This document shows, in pieces, positions 1-8,949 of a DNA stretch of 64,000 nucleotides; position 1 is the stretch's first letter; every line of letters begins with the position of its first letter. Both the position numbers and the translations under genes were made by a program. The DNA lies in assembly GCF_015354505.1 (NCBI RefSeq), contig NZ_JACAFP010000005.1, positions 124,001-188,000 of the forward strand, written 5' to 3'. The notes below the pieces were generated by a model. It saw only the letters and a program-made list of their open reading frames with translations. It made no database searches and was not told the DNA's origin. The DNA is from Microbacterium sp. UFMG61 (GTDB lineage: Bacteria > Actinomycetota > Actinomycetes > Actinomycetales > Microbacteriaceae).

Positions 1-690
1 GGCGAAATCGACGATGAACCCCACCGGATCGATGTTCTGCCACATCATGTGCGACGGGTCCCAGTTGAAGCCGAACGCCTTCCGGTGATCGATCGCTTCC
101 AGCGCACGCACCGACGACCAGTAGTCATAGGCGATCTCGCCCGGATGCACCTCGTGCGCGAAGCGCACACCCTCGCCGTCGAACACGTCGAGGATCGGGT
201 TCCAACGCGCGGCGAAGTCCTCGAAACCGCTCTCGATGACCGCTGCCGGCACCGGCGGGAACATCGCCAGATACGGCCAGATCGACGACCCCGTGAATCC
301 GACGACCGTGTCGATGCCGAGCCTGCGCGCCACCCGCGCCGCACGCTTCATATCGTCGGCCGCACGGGTGCGCACGCCCTCGGCATCACCGTCGCCCCAC
401 ACGTAGTCGCGCAGGATCGCCTGATGACGGAAGTCGATCGGCGCATCACAGACCGCCTGACCGGCGAGATGATTCGAGATCGCGAAGATCTCCAGCCCGT
501 ACCGGTCGAGGACCTCCAGTCGGGACGCGACGTACGCGTCGTCCTCATCGGCCCGCCGCAGATCGAGGTGATCGCCCGAGGCCGCCACCTCGAGTCCGTC
601 GTATCCCCAGTCGGCCGCCAGCCGCGCCACCTCCTCGAACGGCAGGTCGGCCCATTGGCCGGTGAACAGCGTGACGGGATGCGTGGACAT
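1..690 (-). CDS. Sugar phosphate isomerase/epimerase (partial, 3' end beyond window)
   Basis: Open frame of 230 codons from an ATG at 690 to the left edge with no stop. The protein opens MSTHPVTLFTGQWADLPFEE and carries GYDGLEVAASGDH, FAISNHLAGQ, HEVHPGEIAYD and FGFNWDPSHMMW. These motifs are typical of AP-endonuclease-2-like TIM-barrel sugar isomerases/epimerases, with Glu and His metal ligands in HEVHPGE and DPSH. A GAAGGAG ribosome site lies 7-13 nt upstream. It is the most downstream visible gene of the leftward sugar operon, 28 bp after the second epimerase. Substrate unknown; the family also covers inosose dehydratases and 3-keto-sugar enzymes. Confidence 0.88.
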   Translation of the reverse strand, partial: MSTHPVTLFTGQWADLPFEEVARLAADWGYDGLEVAASGDHLDLRRADEDDAYVASRLEVLDRYGLEIFAISNHLAGQAVCDAPIDFRHQAILRDYVWGDGDAEGVRTRAADDMKRAARVARRLGIDTVVGFTGSSIWPYLAMFPPVPAAVIESGFEDFAARWNPILDVFDGEGVRFAHEVHPGEIAYDYWSSVRALEAIDHRKAFGFNWDPSHMMWQNIDPVGFIVDFA

Positions 691-718
691 GGACGCTCCT
701 TCGTATCTCGTGACGACC

Positions 719-1570
719 TCAGGCGCCGAGCGCCCTGAGCGCGTGGATGCTGCGGCGGGCGAGATCGTCCTGACTCGGCGCGAGCGGACGCCACACCGAC
801 GCCGCGACCGCGATCGTCGCGTTCTCGCCGGTGAAGCTCTCCAGTCCGAGCGGCCCGTGATACCCCGCGTCGTCGAGGGCGCGCAGGATCTCCGGCCAGT
901 CCGTGTGGTCGTCGCCGACCGCGCCCCGGTCGCTGCCGCACACCTGCACGTGGCCGATCGCTCCCGCTGCCGATCGGATCGCGTCGGCAGGCTTCTTCTC
1001 CTCGATGTTGAGGTGATAGGTGTCGAGCGCCAGACCGACCCCGGCGCCGAGCAGCGGCTCGAGCGCATCCAGAGTCTGCTCGACCGTGTTCAGCACGCTG
1101 GTCTCATAGCGGTTGAGCGGTTCGATCGTCAGCATCACCCCGGCGGACGCGGCCTCCTCGGCCAGGGGGCGGAGGTTCTCGCGCAGCTCCGCCACCGCGT
1201 CCGCGCGCTCGTCCCCCGTCATTCGCCAGGTCACGCCGGTCGGCGCATAGAAGGGCCCGGCGACGACTTCCGAACCGAGCGTGACCGCCGCGGCGATGCA
1301 CGAGCGCAGATAGCGCTGGGTGGCATCCACGTCGCCTGCCCGCGCGAGCAGCGAACGGCCGGGGCCCATCGCCCCCACGAGGATCGCGCCGAGTCCGAAT
1401 CCGTCGAGCACCTCCCGCGTGTGCGCGGGGTCCCAGTCGCCGACGTCCTCGAGCGGCAGCTCGAGCGCCTGGTACCCCATCCCCGCAGCCTTCCGCGCGA
1501 GCGGCTCGAGAATCGCATCGCTGAGCGGAGAGGCCCACACCCACGTGTTGACGGCGATCGTGCGAGACAT
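719..1570 (-). CDS. Sugar phosphate isomerase/epimerase, tagatose/psicose 3-epimerase-like
   Basis: 283 aa starting MSRTIAVNTWVW. The frame is open further upstream, but this ATG has GAAGGAG just before it. A TIM-barrel epimerase is indicated by LELPLEDVGDWD, LTIEPLNRYETS (catalytic/metal Glu in IEPLNR), ALDTYHLNIEE, HVQVCGSDRG and the late LGLESFTG (second catalytic Glu). IEPLNRYE is characteristic of the D-tagatose/D-psicose 3-epimerase group. It follows the binding-lipoprotein gene and precedes another epimerase, so the two probably act successively on the sugar the ABC transporter imports. The exact sugar cannot be read from sequence. Confidence 0.87.
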   Translation of the reverse strand: MSRTIAVNTWVWASPLSDAILEPLARKAAGMGYQALELPLEDVGDWDPAHTREVLDGFGLGAILVGAMGPGRSLLARAGDVDATQRYLRSCIAAAVTLGSEVVAGPFYAPTGVTWRMTGDERADAVAELRENLRPLAEEAASAGVMLTIEPLNRYETSVLNTVEQTLDALEPLLGAGVGLALDTYHLNIEEKKPADAIRSAAGAIGHVQVCGSDRGAVGDDHTDWPEILRALDDAGYHGPLGLESFTGENATIAVAASVWRPLAPSQDDLARRSIHALRALGA

Positions 1571-1652
1571 CCTGCTCCTTCGGGGATGACGCGTGTGCTC
1601 CCACCCTCCCATCCGCGGGCGGCGGAGGGAAGGGTGGGAGCGTCACTGCGGG

Positions 1653-2861
1653 TTACGGGATCTGACGTTCCTGCCAGACCGTCGGGTAGCCGGGAAGGTT
1701 CTCCCCGCCGAACTTCGCGTAGTGCCCGTCGGGCATGCCGTCGTTCGCCTCGAGGTAGTCGTCGAGCTCTGCCTCGGTGATCGGCTTCTGCGGCAGCACC
1801 CACTCCTTCGGGACCTCCTCGCCGGCGAAGATCATCTGCGCGGCGAGCAGCGGCGTGCGCCACTGGAAGTTCGAGTACACCGGCGCGAGACCCGTGAGAC
1901 CCGTGTCCTTCCACTTCCGCAGGAAGCTCATCTCGTCCTCGCCGGTCATCACCGGGTAGTCCGCCCCGGCGTCCTCGAACGCCTCGATCGCCGCGACGGC
2001 TCCGTCGCCGGCATCCATCCAGATGCCCTGCACGTCGCCCTTCGCGAGCTCGTCGCTGATGATGCTCTTGATCTCGGCCGGGTCGGCGCCCGTGAAGTAG
2101 TCAACGGCCTCGATGCCCGCCTCGTCGAACAGCTTCTCAGCCGCCGCCCAGCGGTGCTCGAGCACGTCGACCCCGGGAAGGATCCGCAGTGCCACGACCT
2201 TGTCACCCTCCTCGAGGTTGTCGATGAGGAACTCGGCCGTGTCGATACCCCACGCGAATCCGCCGATCGGGTGGATGAACGTGACGGGGCAGTCGGTGTC
2301 GACACCGCGGTCGAACACGATCACCGGCTTGCCGGTCTCACAGGCCCGCTCGACAGCCGGGGTCATCGCCGCCGTGCTGTTCGGCGAGATGAGGAAGACG
2401 TCGCAGCCGCCCTCCGAGATGAAGTAGTCGATGTCGGCGATCTGGGTGTCGTCGGAGTCCTGCGCGTCGCGGGTCTCCAGCTCGCTGATGGCGCCTGCCT
2501 CCTGCAGTGACTTCAGCTGCTCGTTCATCGTGATCCAGCCCGTCTGACGCCACGGATTCGAGATCGAGGCGTTCGCGAAACAGGCCTTCTTGGCACCTTC
2601 GCTCGCGAACTCCGCGGTGTCGACCATCTCGGCGTTGATGTGCTGCAGGTATGGCTCGTCCGCCGGACCCTGCGGCTCGACATCACGCTCGGCCATCTGC
2701 TTGTCGAAGAGCTCCTGGTCGAACCATTCGGTCGTCTCGGCCGATTCATCCGGAGCGTCGGACTCGGCCGGCGCCACGGACGGGTCTGTCGTGCACCCGG
2801 CGAGCGCGATGAGTCCGAAGAGAGCCACCCCTGCGGTGGCGATCCTCATTGATCGTCGCAT
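1653..2861 (-). CDS. Sugar ABC transporter substrate-binding lipoprotein (RbsB-like)
   Basis: 402 aa. The N terminus is a lipoprotein signal with lipobox LIALAGC, acylated Cys at residue 23, followed by an acidic low-complexity linker. The mature part is a periplasmic-binding-protein type 1 fold (VFLISPNSTAAMTPAVERAC, VIVFDRGVD, IWMDAGDGAVAAIEAF). The ATG at 2861 has AGGAG about 9 nt upstream; an alternative ATG lies 4 codons in. The long frame extending to 3518 is not the gene start because it would run antisense-like through the permease. It sits 2 nt after the RbsC-like permease gene. The ligand is probably a monosaccharide or polyol. Confidence 0.93.
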   Translation of the reverse strand: MRRSMRIATAGVALFGLIALAGCTTDPSVAPAESDAPDESAETTEWFDQELFDKQMAERDVEPQGPADEPYLQHINAEMVDTAEFASEGAKKACFANASISNPWRQTGWITMNEQLKSLQEAGAISELETRDAQDSDDTQIADIDYFISEGGCDVFLISPNSTAAMTPAVERACETGKPVIVFDRGVDTDCPVTFIHPIGGFAWGIDTAEFLIDNLEEGDKVVALRILPGVDVLEHRWAAAEKLFDEAGIEAVDYFTGADPAEIKSIISDELAKGDVQGIWMDAGDGAVAAIEAFEDAGADYPVMTGEDEMSFLRKWKDTGLTGLAPVYSNFQWRTPLLAAQMIFAGEEVPKEWVLPQKPITEAELDDYLEANDGMPDGHYAKFGGENLPGYPTVWQERQIP

Positions 2862-2863
2862 TG

Positions 2864-3922
2864 TCAATCTCCTCTGGTTTCTGTGTGGATGGTGCGGGTT
2901 GTTGCGGATTCTGCGGTCGTGACGGAGTCCGGCGTCGTGAGATCCGGAGACGGCTGCGGGCTTCGCCTGCGCCGGGCACGGAATGCGACGGCCGAGTAGG
3001 CGACGGCGGCGATGATGATGACCCCCTGCACGGCATCGCGCAGGGTCGAAGGGACGCCGGCGATGTTCAGCAGCATGAAAAGGGCCTCGAGAGCGAACGC
3101 ACCGGCCGCGGCGGCGACGATCCAGCCGCGCCCGCCGCCCAGCACGACCCCTCCCAGGACGACGGCGGTGATGGCGACGAACTCGTAGCCCCGGCCGACG
3201 GACGGATGCACTCCCGCGTACCCCACGAGCAGCACGGCCGAGAGCGTGGCCGACAGCGACGAGATCATGAACGCGCGAGTGGTGACCCAGGCGCTGCGTG
3301 CACCCGCGAAGTCCACCGCGGTGGCGTTGTCGCCCACGGCGATGAGCAGCTTGCCGAGCGGCCGCTTCGTGACCCAGATGCCGAGTGCGAGCCAGCCGAT
3401 CAGGATGAACACCGCCCAGGGGATGAACTCGAGAAGCGGCACGTCGCGGATGCCACCACGACCGATCTCGCGGAAGCTGTCTGCCGGGTTGCCGGTGGCT
3501 GCCCCTCCCGTCCACCACATCACGCCGCCCAGGAGCGCGAGCATCATGCCGAGCGTGACGATGAAGGACGGCACCTTGAGCAGTGTGGTGATCACGCCGT
3601 TGACGAGTCCGACGACCGCACCGAACACGATCATCAGCACCAGGACGGGGACGGTTCGGGAATCGTCCTGTCCGACGAGGTTTCCCGCGATGATCACCTG
3701 CGCGGTGATGAGCGAGCCCTGCGACAGATCGAACTCGCCGGCGATGATGACGAAGTACTGACCGATCGCGACGATGGCGATCGGGGCCACGCGCTGGATG
3801 AAGCGCATGAACTGCCCGGGCTCCGCGAAGCTCGGGTTGAGGATCGTCACGGCGATGAGCAGGATCACGAGCAGCAGGAACACCGCGCCCCGAGGACTCA
3901 CGAGTGTGCGGAGTGCGTTCAT
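2864..3922 (-). CDS. Sugar ABC transporter permease (RbsC family)
   Basis: 352 aa integral membrane protein beginning MNALRTLVSPRGAVFLL, with about ten hydrophobic helices and the BPD_transp_2 hallmarks AGEFDLSQGSLI and AITAVVLGGVVLGGGRGWI. It forms the membrane channel with the neighbouring second permease and is energised by the RbsA-like ATPase. Its ATG overlaps the stop of the upstream permease by 4 nt, and the lipoprotein gene starts 2 nt beyond its own stop, so the set is translationally coupled. The C-terminal 25 residues are Pro/Thr-rich and cytosolic. Confidence 0.93.
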   Translation of the reverse strand: MNALRTLVSPRGAVFLLLVILLIAVTILNPSFAEPGQFMRFIQRVAPIAIVAIGQYFVIIAGEFDLSQGSLITAQVIIAGNLVGQDDSRTVPVLVLMIVFGAVVGLVNGVITTLLKVPSFIVTLGMMLALLGGVMWWTGGAATGNPADSFREIGRGGIRDVPLLEFIPWAVFILIGWLALGIWVTKRPLGKLLIAVGDNATAVDFAGARSAWVTTRAFMISSLSATLSAVLLVGYAGVHPSVGRGYEFVAITAVVLGGVVLGGGRGWIVAAAAGAFALEALFMLLNIAGVPSTLRDAVQGVIIIAAVAYSAVAFRARRRRSPQPSPDLTTPDSVTTAESATTRTIHTETRGD

Positions 3923-5001
3923 GCGCGTCCTCCTTCGGCGGCGGCGCTCTTCTCAGCGAGTTCGGATGCCGCCGCCGCCATGTCGGCGTCGGCGGCCTTG
4001 GCCGCGTCGTCTCCCCCGGTGCGTGTTCCCCCGGCGCCGAAGCGCGGACGACGACGGACCACGGCTCGACGACTGTAGACGGCCACCGCGGCGACGATCA
4101 CGACGCCGCGCACGACGTCCTTCAGGAACGGGTTGACCTGCATGACGCTCATGACGTTGTCGACCACCGCGAGGATCGCGACACCGCCGATCGCACCCCA
4201 GATCGAGCCTCGACCGCCCAGCAGCAGGGTTCCGCCGAGCACGACCGCCGCGATCGACAGCAGCGCGTAGCCGCCCTGCTGTCCGACGGTCGGGCTTCCG
4301 ACGCCGAGGCGGCTGGCGAGCAGGAGTCCGGCGAGCCCCGCGAACACCGAGCACAGCACGTGTGCGGTGATCAGCGGAGGACGGGTGCGGACGCCCGACA
4401 GACGTGCGATCTCGGGGTCGCCGCCGACCGCGTAGAGGTGGGCGCCGGTGCGGGTGCGATTGAGCAGCCACCAGATCGCCACGGCGAGCACGATCATGAT
4501 GATGGTCGACACCGGCACCGGTCCGACGCCGGTCGCGCCGATGAGCTGGAACTCCCACGGCACCTTCCCGGCCGAACCCTCGAAGTTCGTGTTGAGGATT
4601 CCTTGCAGGATGAGCCCGACGCCGAGGGTCGCGATGAATCCGTTCACCTTCAGTACCGTCACGATCAGGCCGTTGACGAGGCCGATGCCGGCGCACACGA
4701 GCACCGTGATCGCGACGGCCGCGGGGATGTTCGCGGGGCTGCCGTTCATGATCGTCGCGGCGAGGAGGCTCGAGAGGCTGATGACATACGTGACCGAGAG
4801 ATCGAGCGAGGCTCCGAGGATGACGAGGGTCTGACCGATCGCGACGAGGCCGAGCACGCTCATGCCGGTCAGGATGTCGCGGATGTTGCCCGGACTGAGG
4901 AAGTTGCGCCCGACGGTGCCGACGAGAATCGCCCCGACGACGAGGGTGAGCACGAGGATGGCGAGCACGATGACCGTCGAGTCGACCCTGAACCGCCTCA
5001 C
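3919..5001 (-). CDS. Sugar ABC transporter permease (RbsC family), second copy
   Basis: 360 aa, read from a GTG at 5001 that overlaps the ATPase stop (CTGTGA). A GGGAGG ribosome site precedes it, and the mature start is MRRFRVDSTVIVLAILVL. Many hydrophobic helices and the motifs IGQTLVILGASLDLSV and IAAVVLGGTLLLGGRGSIWG place it with RbsC/XylH permeases. The longer frame to 5295 runs inside the ATPase gene in another frame and is rejected. With its neighbour it would make a heterodimeric channel. The C terminus is Ala/Glu-rich and charged. Confidence 0.92.
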   Translation of the reverse strand: MRRFRVDSTVIVLAILVLTLVVGAILVGTVGRNFLSPGNIRDILTGMSVLGLVAIGQTLVILGASLDLSVTYVISLSSLLAATIMNGSPANIPAAVAITVLVCAGIGLVNGLIVTVLKVNGFIATLGVGLILQGILNTNFEGSAGKVPWEFQLIGATGVGPVPVSTIIMIVLAVAIWWLLNRTRTGAHLYAVGGDPEIARLSGVRTRPPLITAHVLCSVFAGLAGLLLASRLGVGSPTVGQQGGYALLSIAAVVLGGTLLLGGRGSIWGAIGGVAILAVVDNVMSVMQVNPFLKDVVRGVVIVAAVAVYSRRAVVRRRPRFGAGGTRTGGDDAAKAADADMAAAASELAEKSAAAEGGRA

Positions 5002-6524
5002 AGCGTGCCTCCCTCGGTCGTCGCATCGTGGGGGTGCGCGACCCCGGTCGCGGCGCCGAGGATCTCGTGCTCCGCCGAGCCCGCGGGCAGCTCGGCGACG
5101 AGCTCGCCGTCGTGCATCACGAGGATCCGATCGCTCATGCCGATCACCTCCGGGAGTTCGCTGGAGACCATCAGCACGGCCTTCCCTTGGGCGGCGAGGT
5201 CGCGCATGAGCTGGTACACGGCGTACTTCGCGCCGACGTCGATGCCGCGCGTCGGCTCGTCGAAGAGCACGATCTGCGGCTGCGTGAGCAGCCACTTCGC
5301 GAGCACGACCTTCTGCTGGTTTCCGCCGGAGAGGAATCGCACCTCCTGATCGAGTCCGCGCGAACTCACCTCCAGTGAGCTGAGCACTCCGGGCACTTCA
5401 CGGCGAGACGACGACGTGCGCACGGAGAACACGCTTCGGATGACCAGAAGCGCGTTGTCGAGCACCGATTGCCCGAGCGCGAGGCCCTGCGCCTTGCGAT
5501 CTTCGGAGACCAGCGCGAGCCCCGAGCGCACCGCGGCGCGAGCGCTCGCGATGCGCACGGACGAGCCGTCGACGCGCATGACGCCGCGGGAGAAGGGATC
5601 GATTCCGAAGATCCCCTCCACCAGCTCGGTGCGACCAGAGCCCTGCAGCCCCGCGACGCCGACGATCTCCCCGGCGCACAGCGTGAGCGAGACGCCGTCG
5701 ACGAAGGCGTTCCCGCAGCCGTCGAGCTCGAGCCGAGGCTCTCCGACGACCGTGCCGTCGATCGCGTCGGGGAAGTACGACTGGATCGAGCGGCCGACCA
5801 TGCGGCGCACCAGCTCGTCCGTGGTCAGCGCGGCGGTCTCGTCGGTCGACACGAGCGCGCCGTCCTTGAGGATCGTGATGCGGTCGCACAGGTCGAAGAT
5901 CTCCTTCAGTCGGTGCGACACGTAGATCACCGCGACTCCTCGAGACGTGAGTCGCCGGATGATCGCGTACAGCAGCTCGACCTCGCGGTCGCTGAGTGCG
6001 GCGGTGGGCTCGTCCATCGAGATGACCTGCGCGTCGAAGGAGAGCGCCTTGACGATCTCGACGATCTGCTGTTCGGCGACCGTGAGCGAGCCGACGCGCG
6101 CCTGCGGGTCGATGAACGAGACGCCGAGATCGGCGAGCAGCTCTCCGGTGCGGGTGGTCATGGCCTTCTGGTCGACGAACCCGCCGCGGCGGGGTTCCCG
6201 ACCGAGGTACACGTTCTGTGCGACCGTCCGCTCGGCCAGGAGGGTGAACTCCTGGAAGACCGTGACGATGCCGTCGTCCATCGCCTGGCGGGGGTGCGCA
6301 TGGTGCACCTCATCGCCGCGATACCGCACGACCCCCTCGTCCGCCCGTTGCACACCGGCGATGATCTTCATGAGCGTGGACTTGCCCGCTCCGTTCTCGC
6401 CGACGAGGCCATGCACCTCCCCCGGCTGCACGTCGAAGTCGATGCCCTTGAGCACCTCGACGCCGAAGAACGATTTGCGGATGCCCGACACCTCGAGCAC
6501 CGGCTGCGTGATCGTCGCGGTCAT
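4998..6524 (-). CDS. Sugar ABC transporter ATP-binding protein (RbsA-like, duplicated ATPase)
   Basis: 508 aa with two fused nucleotide-binding domains. Domain 1 has Walker A GENGAGKST at residues 42-50, Q-loop FQEF, signature LTVAEQQ and Walker B VISMDEPTAAL. Domain 2 has the degenerate P-loop AGLQGSGRTE usual for RbsA, signature LSGGNQQK and Walker B IVLFDEPTRGID. Start chosen at MTATITQ because GGAGGTGGCGGC directly precedes it; the ATG six codons upstream has no such site. The start overlaps the dehydrogenase stop by 4 nt. It powers the two RbsC-like permeases. Confidence 0.95.
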   Translation of the reverse strand: MTATITQPVLEVSGIRKSFFGVEVLKGIDFDVQPGEVHGLVGENGAGKSTLMKIIAGVQRADEGVVRYRGDEVHHAHPRQAMDDGIVTVFQEFTLLAERTVAQNVYLGREPRRGGFVDQKAMTTRTGELLADLGVSFIDPQARVGSLTVAEQQIVEIVKALSFDAQVISMDEPTAALSDREVELLYAIIRRLTSRGVAVIYVSHRLKEIFDLCDRITILKDGALVSTDETAALTTDELVRRMVGRSIQSYFPDAIDGTVVGEPRLELDGCGNAFVDGVSLTLCAGEIVGVAGLQGSGRTELVEGIFGIDPFSRGVMRVDGSSVRIASARAAVRSGLALVSEDRKAQGLALGQSVLDNALLVIRSVFSVRTSSSRREVPGVLSSLEVSSRGLDQEVRFLSGGNQQKVVLAKWLLTQPQIVLFDEPTRGIDVGAKYAVYQLMRDLAAQGKAVLMVSSELPEVIGMSDRILVMHDGELVAELPAGSAEHEILGAATGVAHPHDATTEGGTL

Positions 6525-7630
6525 GCCGCCACCTCCGTCCATCGCCCGCCGTCGGCCGCCGATGCGAGCACGGCCTCGGTCAGCACAGCGGACCGGTATC
6601 CGTCCTCGAACGTGGGCAGGCCGTCACGGTGCTCTCCCCCGACCGCCGCGTACACGTCGGCCATGAATCCGTTGAACGCGTCCTGATACCCCATCGAGTG
6701 TCCCGCCGGCACGCGCTGCAGGCGGGCGGAATCCTCTGCGGCGGCCAGCGGGTCCCTCAGCAGGATCCGCGATTCGTCGCGCATGCCCACCCACAGCTCC
6801 TCGGGCCGCTCCTGCTCGAAGCGAAGGCTCTGCCGCGAGCCGTGCAACTCCAGGGTCAGAGCGTTCTTCCGCCCGGCGGCCATCTGCGAGATGAGCAGGG
6901 TGCCGAGGGCACCGGAGTCGGTCTCGACGAGGATCGCGACGAGATCCTCGGTGTCGACGCTGCGCCCGCCGCGCTCCGCGAACACCCGACGACTCCGCGC
7001 GCTCAGCGATCGGATGCGCTGGCCGATCACGAACTCCACGAGGTCGCAGAGATGCGAGCCGATGTCCGCGAACGCGCGCGACTCACCACCCGAGGTCGAA
7101 TGCACGCGCCAGTCGTCGTCGGTGGGCAACAGCATCCAGTCCTGCAGATACGAGCAGTCGAGGGTGAGCAGTTCCCCGACGTCGCCCTGCGCGACGCGAG
7201 CTCGGGCTTCGCGCACCATCGGGTGGTATCTGTACACGAAGGGCACGGCCACGACCCGTCCCCTCGCAGCAGCCAGGTCCGCGAGGCGTCTGGCGTCGGC
7301 GGCGTTCGTGGCGAGCGGCTTCTCACAGACGACATGCTTGCCGGCCTCGAGCGCATGCGCCGCCAGTTCGGCATGCGTGGCGTTCGGGGTGCAGATGTGC
7401 ACGATGTCGATGTCGTCGGCGACGAGCAGAGCAGCGGCGTCGTCCTCGGCACGCGCGGCGTGGAGCTCGCCGGCGGCCCGGCGTCCGCCCGAGGCGGAGC
7501 CCGTGGCCACGGCCCGCAGCTCGCCCCCCGCGTCACGTGCGGCCGTGCGATGGACACGAGCCATGAACCCTCCGCCGAGGATCCCGGCTCGGATCGTCCC
7601 GAGTCCGGTGTCAGTGACATCCGTTGTCAT
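6521..7630 (-). CDS. Gfo/Idh/MocA family NAD(P)-dependent oxidoreductase
   Basis: 369 aa. The N-terminal Rossmann fold shows GILGGGFMARVH and VHICTPNATHAE, followed by VVCEKPLA (the family EKP motif). The C-terminal domain has DIGSHLCDLVEF, carrying the catalytic Asp/His pair. Members oxidise or reduce sugars, inositols or 3-keto-glycosides. It is the first gene of the leftward transporter-epimerase operon and is divergent from a ROK regulator across 113 bp. The combination of dehydrogenase and two epimerases points to an oxidation-epimerisation route for an unusual sugar. Confidence 0.9.
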   Translation of the reverse strand: MTTDVTDTGLGTIRAGILGGGFMARVHRTAARDAGGELRAVATGSASGGRRAAGELHAARAEDDAAALLVADDIDIVHICTPNATHAELAAHALEAGKHVVCEKPLATNAADARRLADLAAARGRVVAVPFVYRYHPMVREARARVAQGDVGELLTLDCSYLQDWMLLPTDDDWRVHSTSGGESRAFADIGSHLCDLVEFVIGQRIRSLSARSRRVFAERGGRSVDTEDLVAILVETDSGALGTLLISQMAAGRKNALTLELHGSRQSLRFEQERPEELWVGMRDESRILLRDPLAAAEDSARLQRVPAGHSMGYQDAFNGFMADVYAAVGGEHRDGLPTFEDGYRSAVLTEAVLASAADGGRWTEVAA

Positions 7631-7657
7631 GCCGGTGAGTCTGACATGGCGGTCCCG

Positions 7658-7681
7658 CTTTTGCTAGATCTTCGTCAAAAG
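7658..7681. promoter_or_regulatory. Candidate operator in the divergent ROK/oxidoreductase promoter
   Basis: The 113-bp divergent intergenic region is AT-richer than its surroundings. It contains CTTTTG-N12-CAAAAG (7658-7681) and, nearer the regulator, ACGAA-N7-TTCGT (7691-7707). Either dyad could bind the ROK protein encoded next to it and control both transcription units. The assignment rests only on symmetry and position. Confidence 0.35.
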
Positions 7682-7743
7682 TCATTTGTAACGAATCGGA
7701 AGTTCGTCGTCGACTCTTCGAAGTGCTGTGATTTACTGACGCA

Positions 7744-8940
7744 ATGGTTGACGCTCCGCGGCCGTCCGCGCCTCCGAATCCCGGCGCGGGAGAGATCTTC
7801 CAGATTCTCCGGGACGGAACCGCGCGCACCAAAGCCGAGCTGGCCGCACTCACCGGACTCGCCCGATCGACCGTGTCGGTGCGCGTCGACGCGCTCCTGG
7901 CCGCAGGGCTGCTGCGCCCGGCCGGTGAAGCCGCATCGACAGGTGGACGCCCTCCGGCGCGCGTCGCCTTCAACCCCCGCGCCGGACTCGTGCTCGCCGT
8001 CGATCTCGGCGCCACCCACGCGACGATCGCGCTCGCAGACCTCGCCGGTGCCTTCCTGGACTCGCACACCCGCACCGTCGACATCGGCGACGGGCCCGAG
8101 ACGCTTCTCGACGCGATCCTGCGCGATGGGGCGACGCTGCTCGATTCCCCCGCGGCTGCCGGCCTGCCCCTGCTCGGCATCGGCATCGGCGTCCCGGGCC
8201 CCGTCGAGCACTCCAGCGGTCGCCCGACGAATCCTCCGATCATGCCCGGATGGGACCGATTCGACGTGCCGGGCTTCGTGCAGCGCACGTTCGATGTCCC
8301 CGTACTCGTCGACAACGACGTCAACATCCTCGCCCTCGGCGAGCACGCGACCGCCTGGCCCGACGTCGACGACCTCGTCTTCGTGAAGGTCTCCACGGGC
8401 ATCGGTGCGGGCATCATCGCGGGTGGTCAGCTCCAGCGGGGCGCGCAGGGGTCTGCCGGCGACATGGGGCACGTGCAGGTACCGGGCGGCGTCGGGTCGA
8501 CACGGGATGCCGATGACGAGCGCGACCTCGAAGCACTCGCGAGCGGGTCCGCCCTGGCTGCGGCGCTACGGGCGCAGGGTCATGACGCGAGGGGCCCGGC
8601 GGACGTGATCGATCTCGTCCGTTCGGGCGATGCCGCCGCGATCGCCGCCACCCGCCAGGCCGGGCGCGATGTCGGCGAGGTCCTGGCAACGGTCGTCAAC
8701 CTGCTCAATCCGTCGATCATCGTGTTGGGCGGAAGCATCGCCCGCGCCGGGGAGCACCTGTTGGCGGGCGTCCGTGAGGTCGTCTACCGGCGCTCGATCC
8801 CTCTCGCCACACAGCACCTCGCGATCGTGCAATCGCAGGCAGGCGATCGTGCAGCCGTGCTCGGCGCCGCGATCATGGTCGCCAGGGACGTGCTCTCCCC
8901 CGCGAGCATCGATCGACGATTGGCGGCTCCGTCCGCCTAG
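7744..8940 (+). CDS. ROK family transcriptional regulator
   Basis: 398 aa. An N-terminal winged helix-turn-helix (ELAALTGLARSTVSVRVDAL, residues about 30-60) is followed by a ROK sugar-kinase-like domain with the ATP-binding motif LAVDLGATHATIALAD and GIGIGVPGPVE. The zinc site CxCGxxGC usual before the LE.LASG motif is absent: the segment reads GGVGSTRDADDERDLEALASG. It is divergent from the sugar transporter operon and probably represses it until an imported sugar or derivative binds. Loss of the zinc cysteines also occurs in some actinobacterial members, so function is likely retained. Confidence 0.9.
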   Translation: MVDAPRPSAPPNPGAGEIFQILRDGTARTKAELAALTGLARSTVSVRVDALLAAGLLRPAGEAASTGGRPPARVAFNPRAGLVLAVDLGATHATIALADLAGAFLDSHTRTVDIGDGPETLLDAILRDGATLLDSPAAAGLPLLGIGIGVPGPVEHSSGRPTNPPIMPGWDRFDVPGFVQRTFDVPVLVDNDVNILALGEHATAWPDVDDLVFVKVSTGIGAGIIAGGQLQRGAQGSAGDMGHVQVPGGVGSTRDADDERDLEALASGSALAAALRAQGHDARGPADVIDLVRSGDAAAIAATRQAGRDVGEVLATVVNLLNPSIIVLGGSIARAGEHLLAGVREVVYRRSIPLATQHLAIVQSQAGDRAAVLGAAIMVARDVLSPASIDRRLAAPSA

Positions 8941-8949
8941 GCTGGACCC

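Noticed and set aside
2849..4078. Long plus-strand open frame (409 codons) opposite the permease genes
   Set aside because: It is Asp/Arg/His-rich, lacks motifs and is the antisense shadow of two clear RbsC-type genes, an artefact of high GC content.
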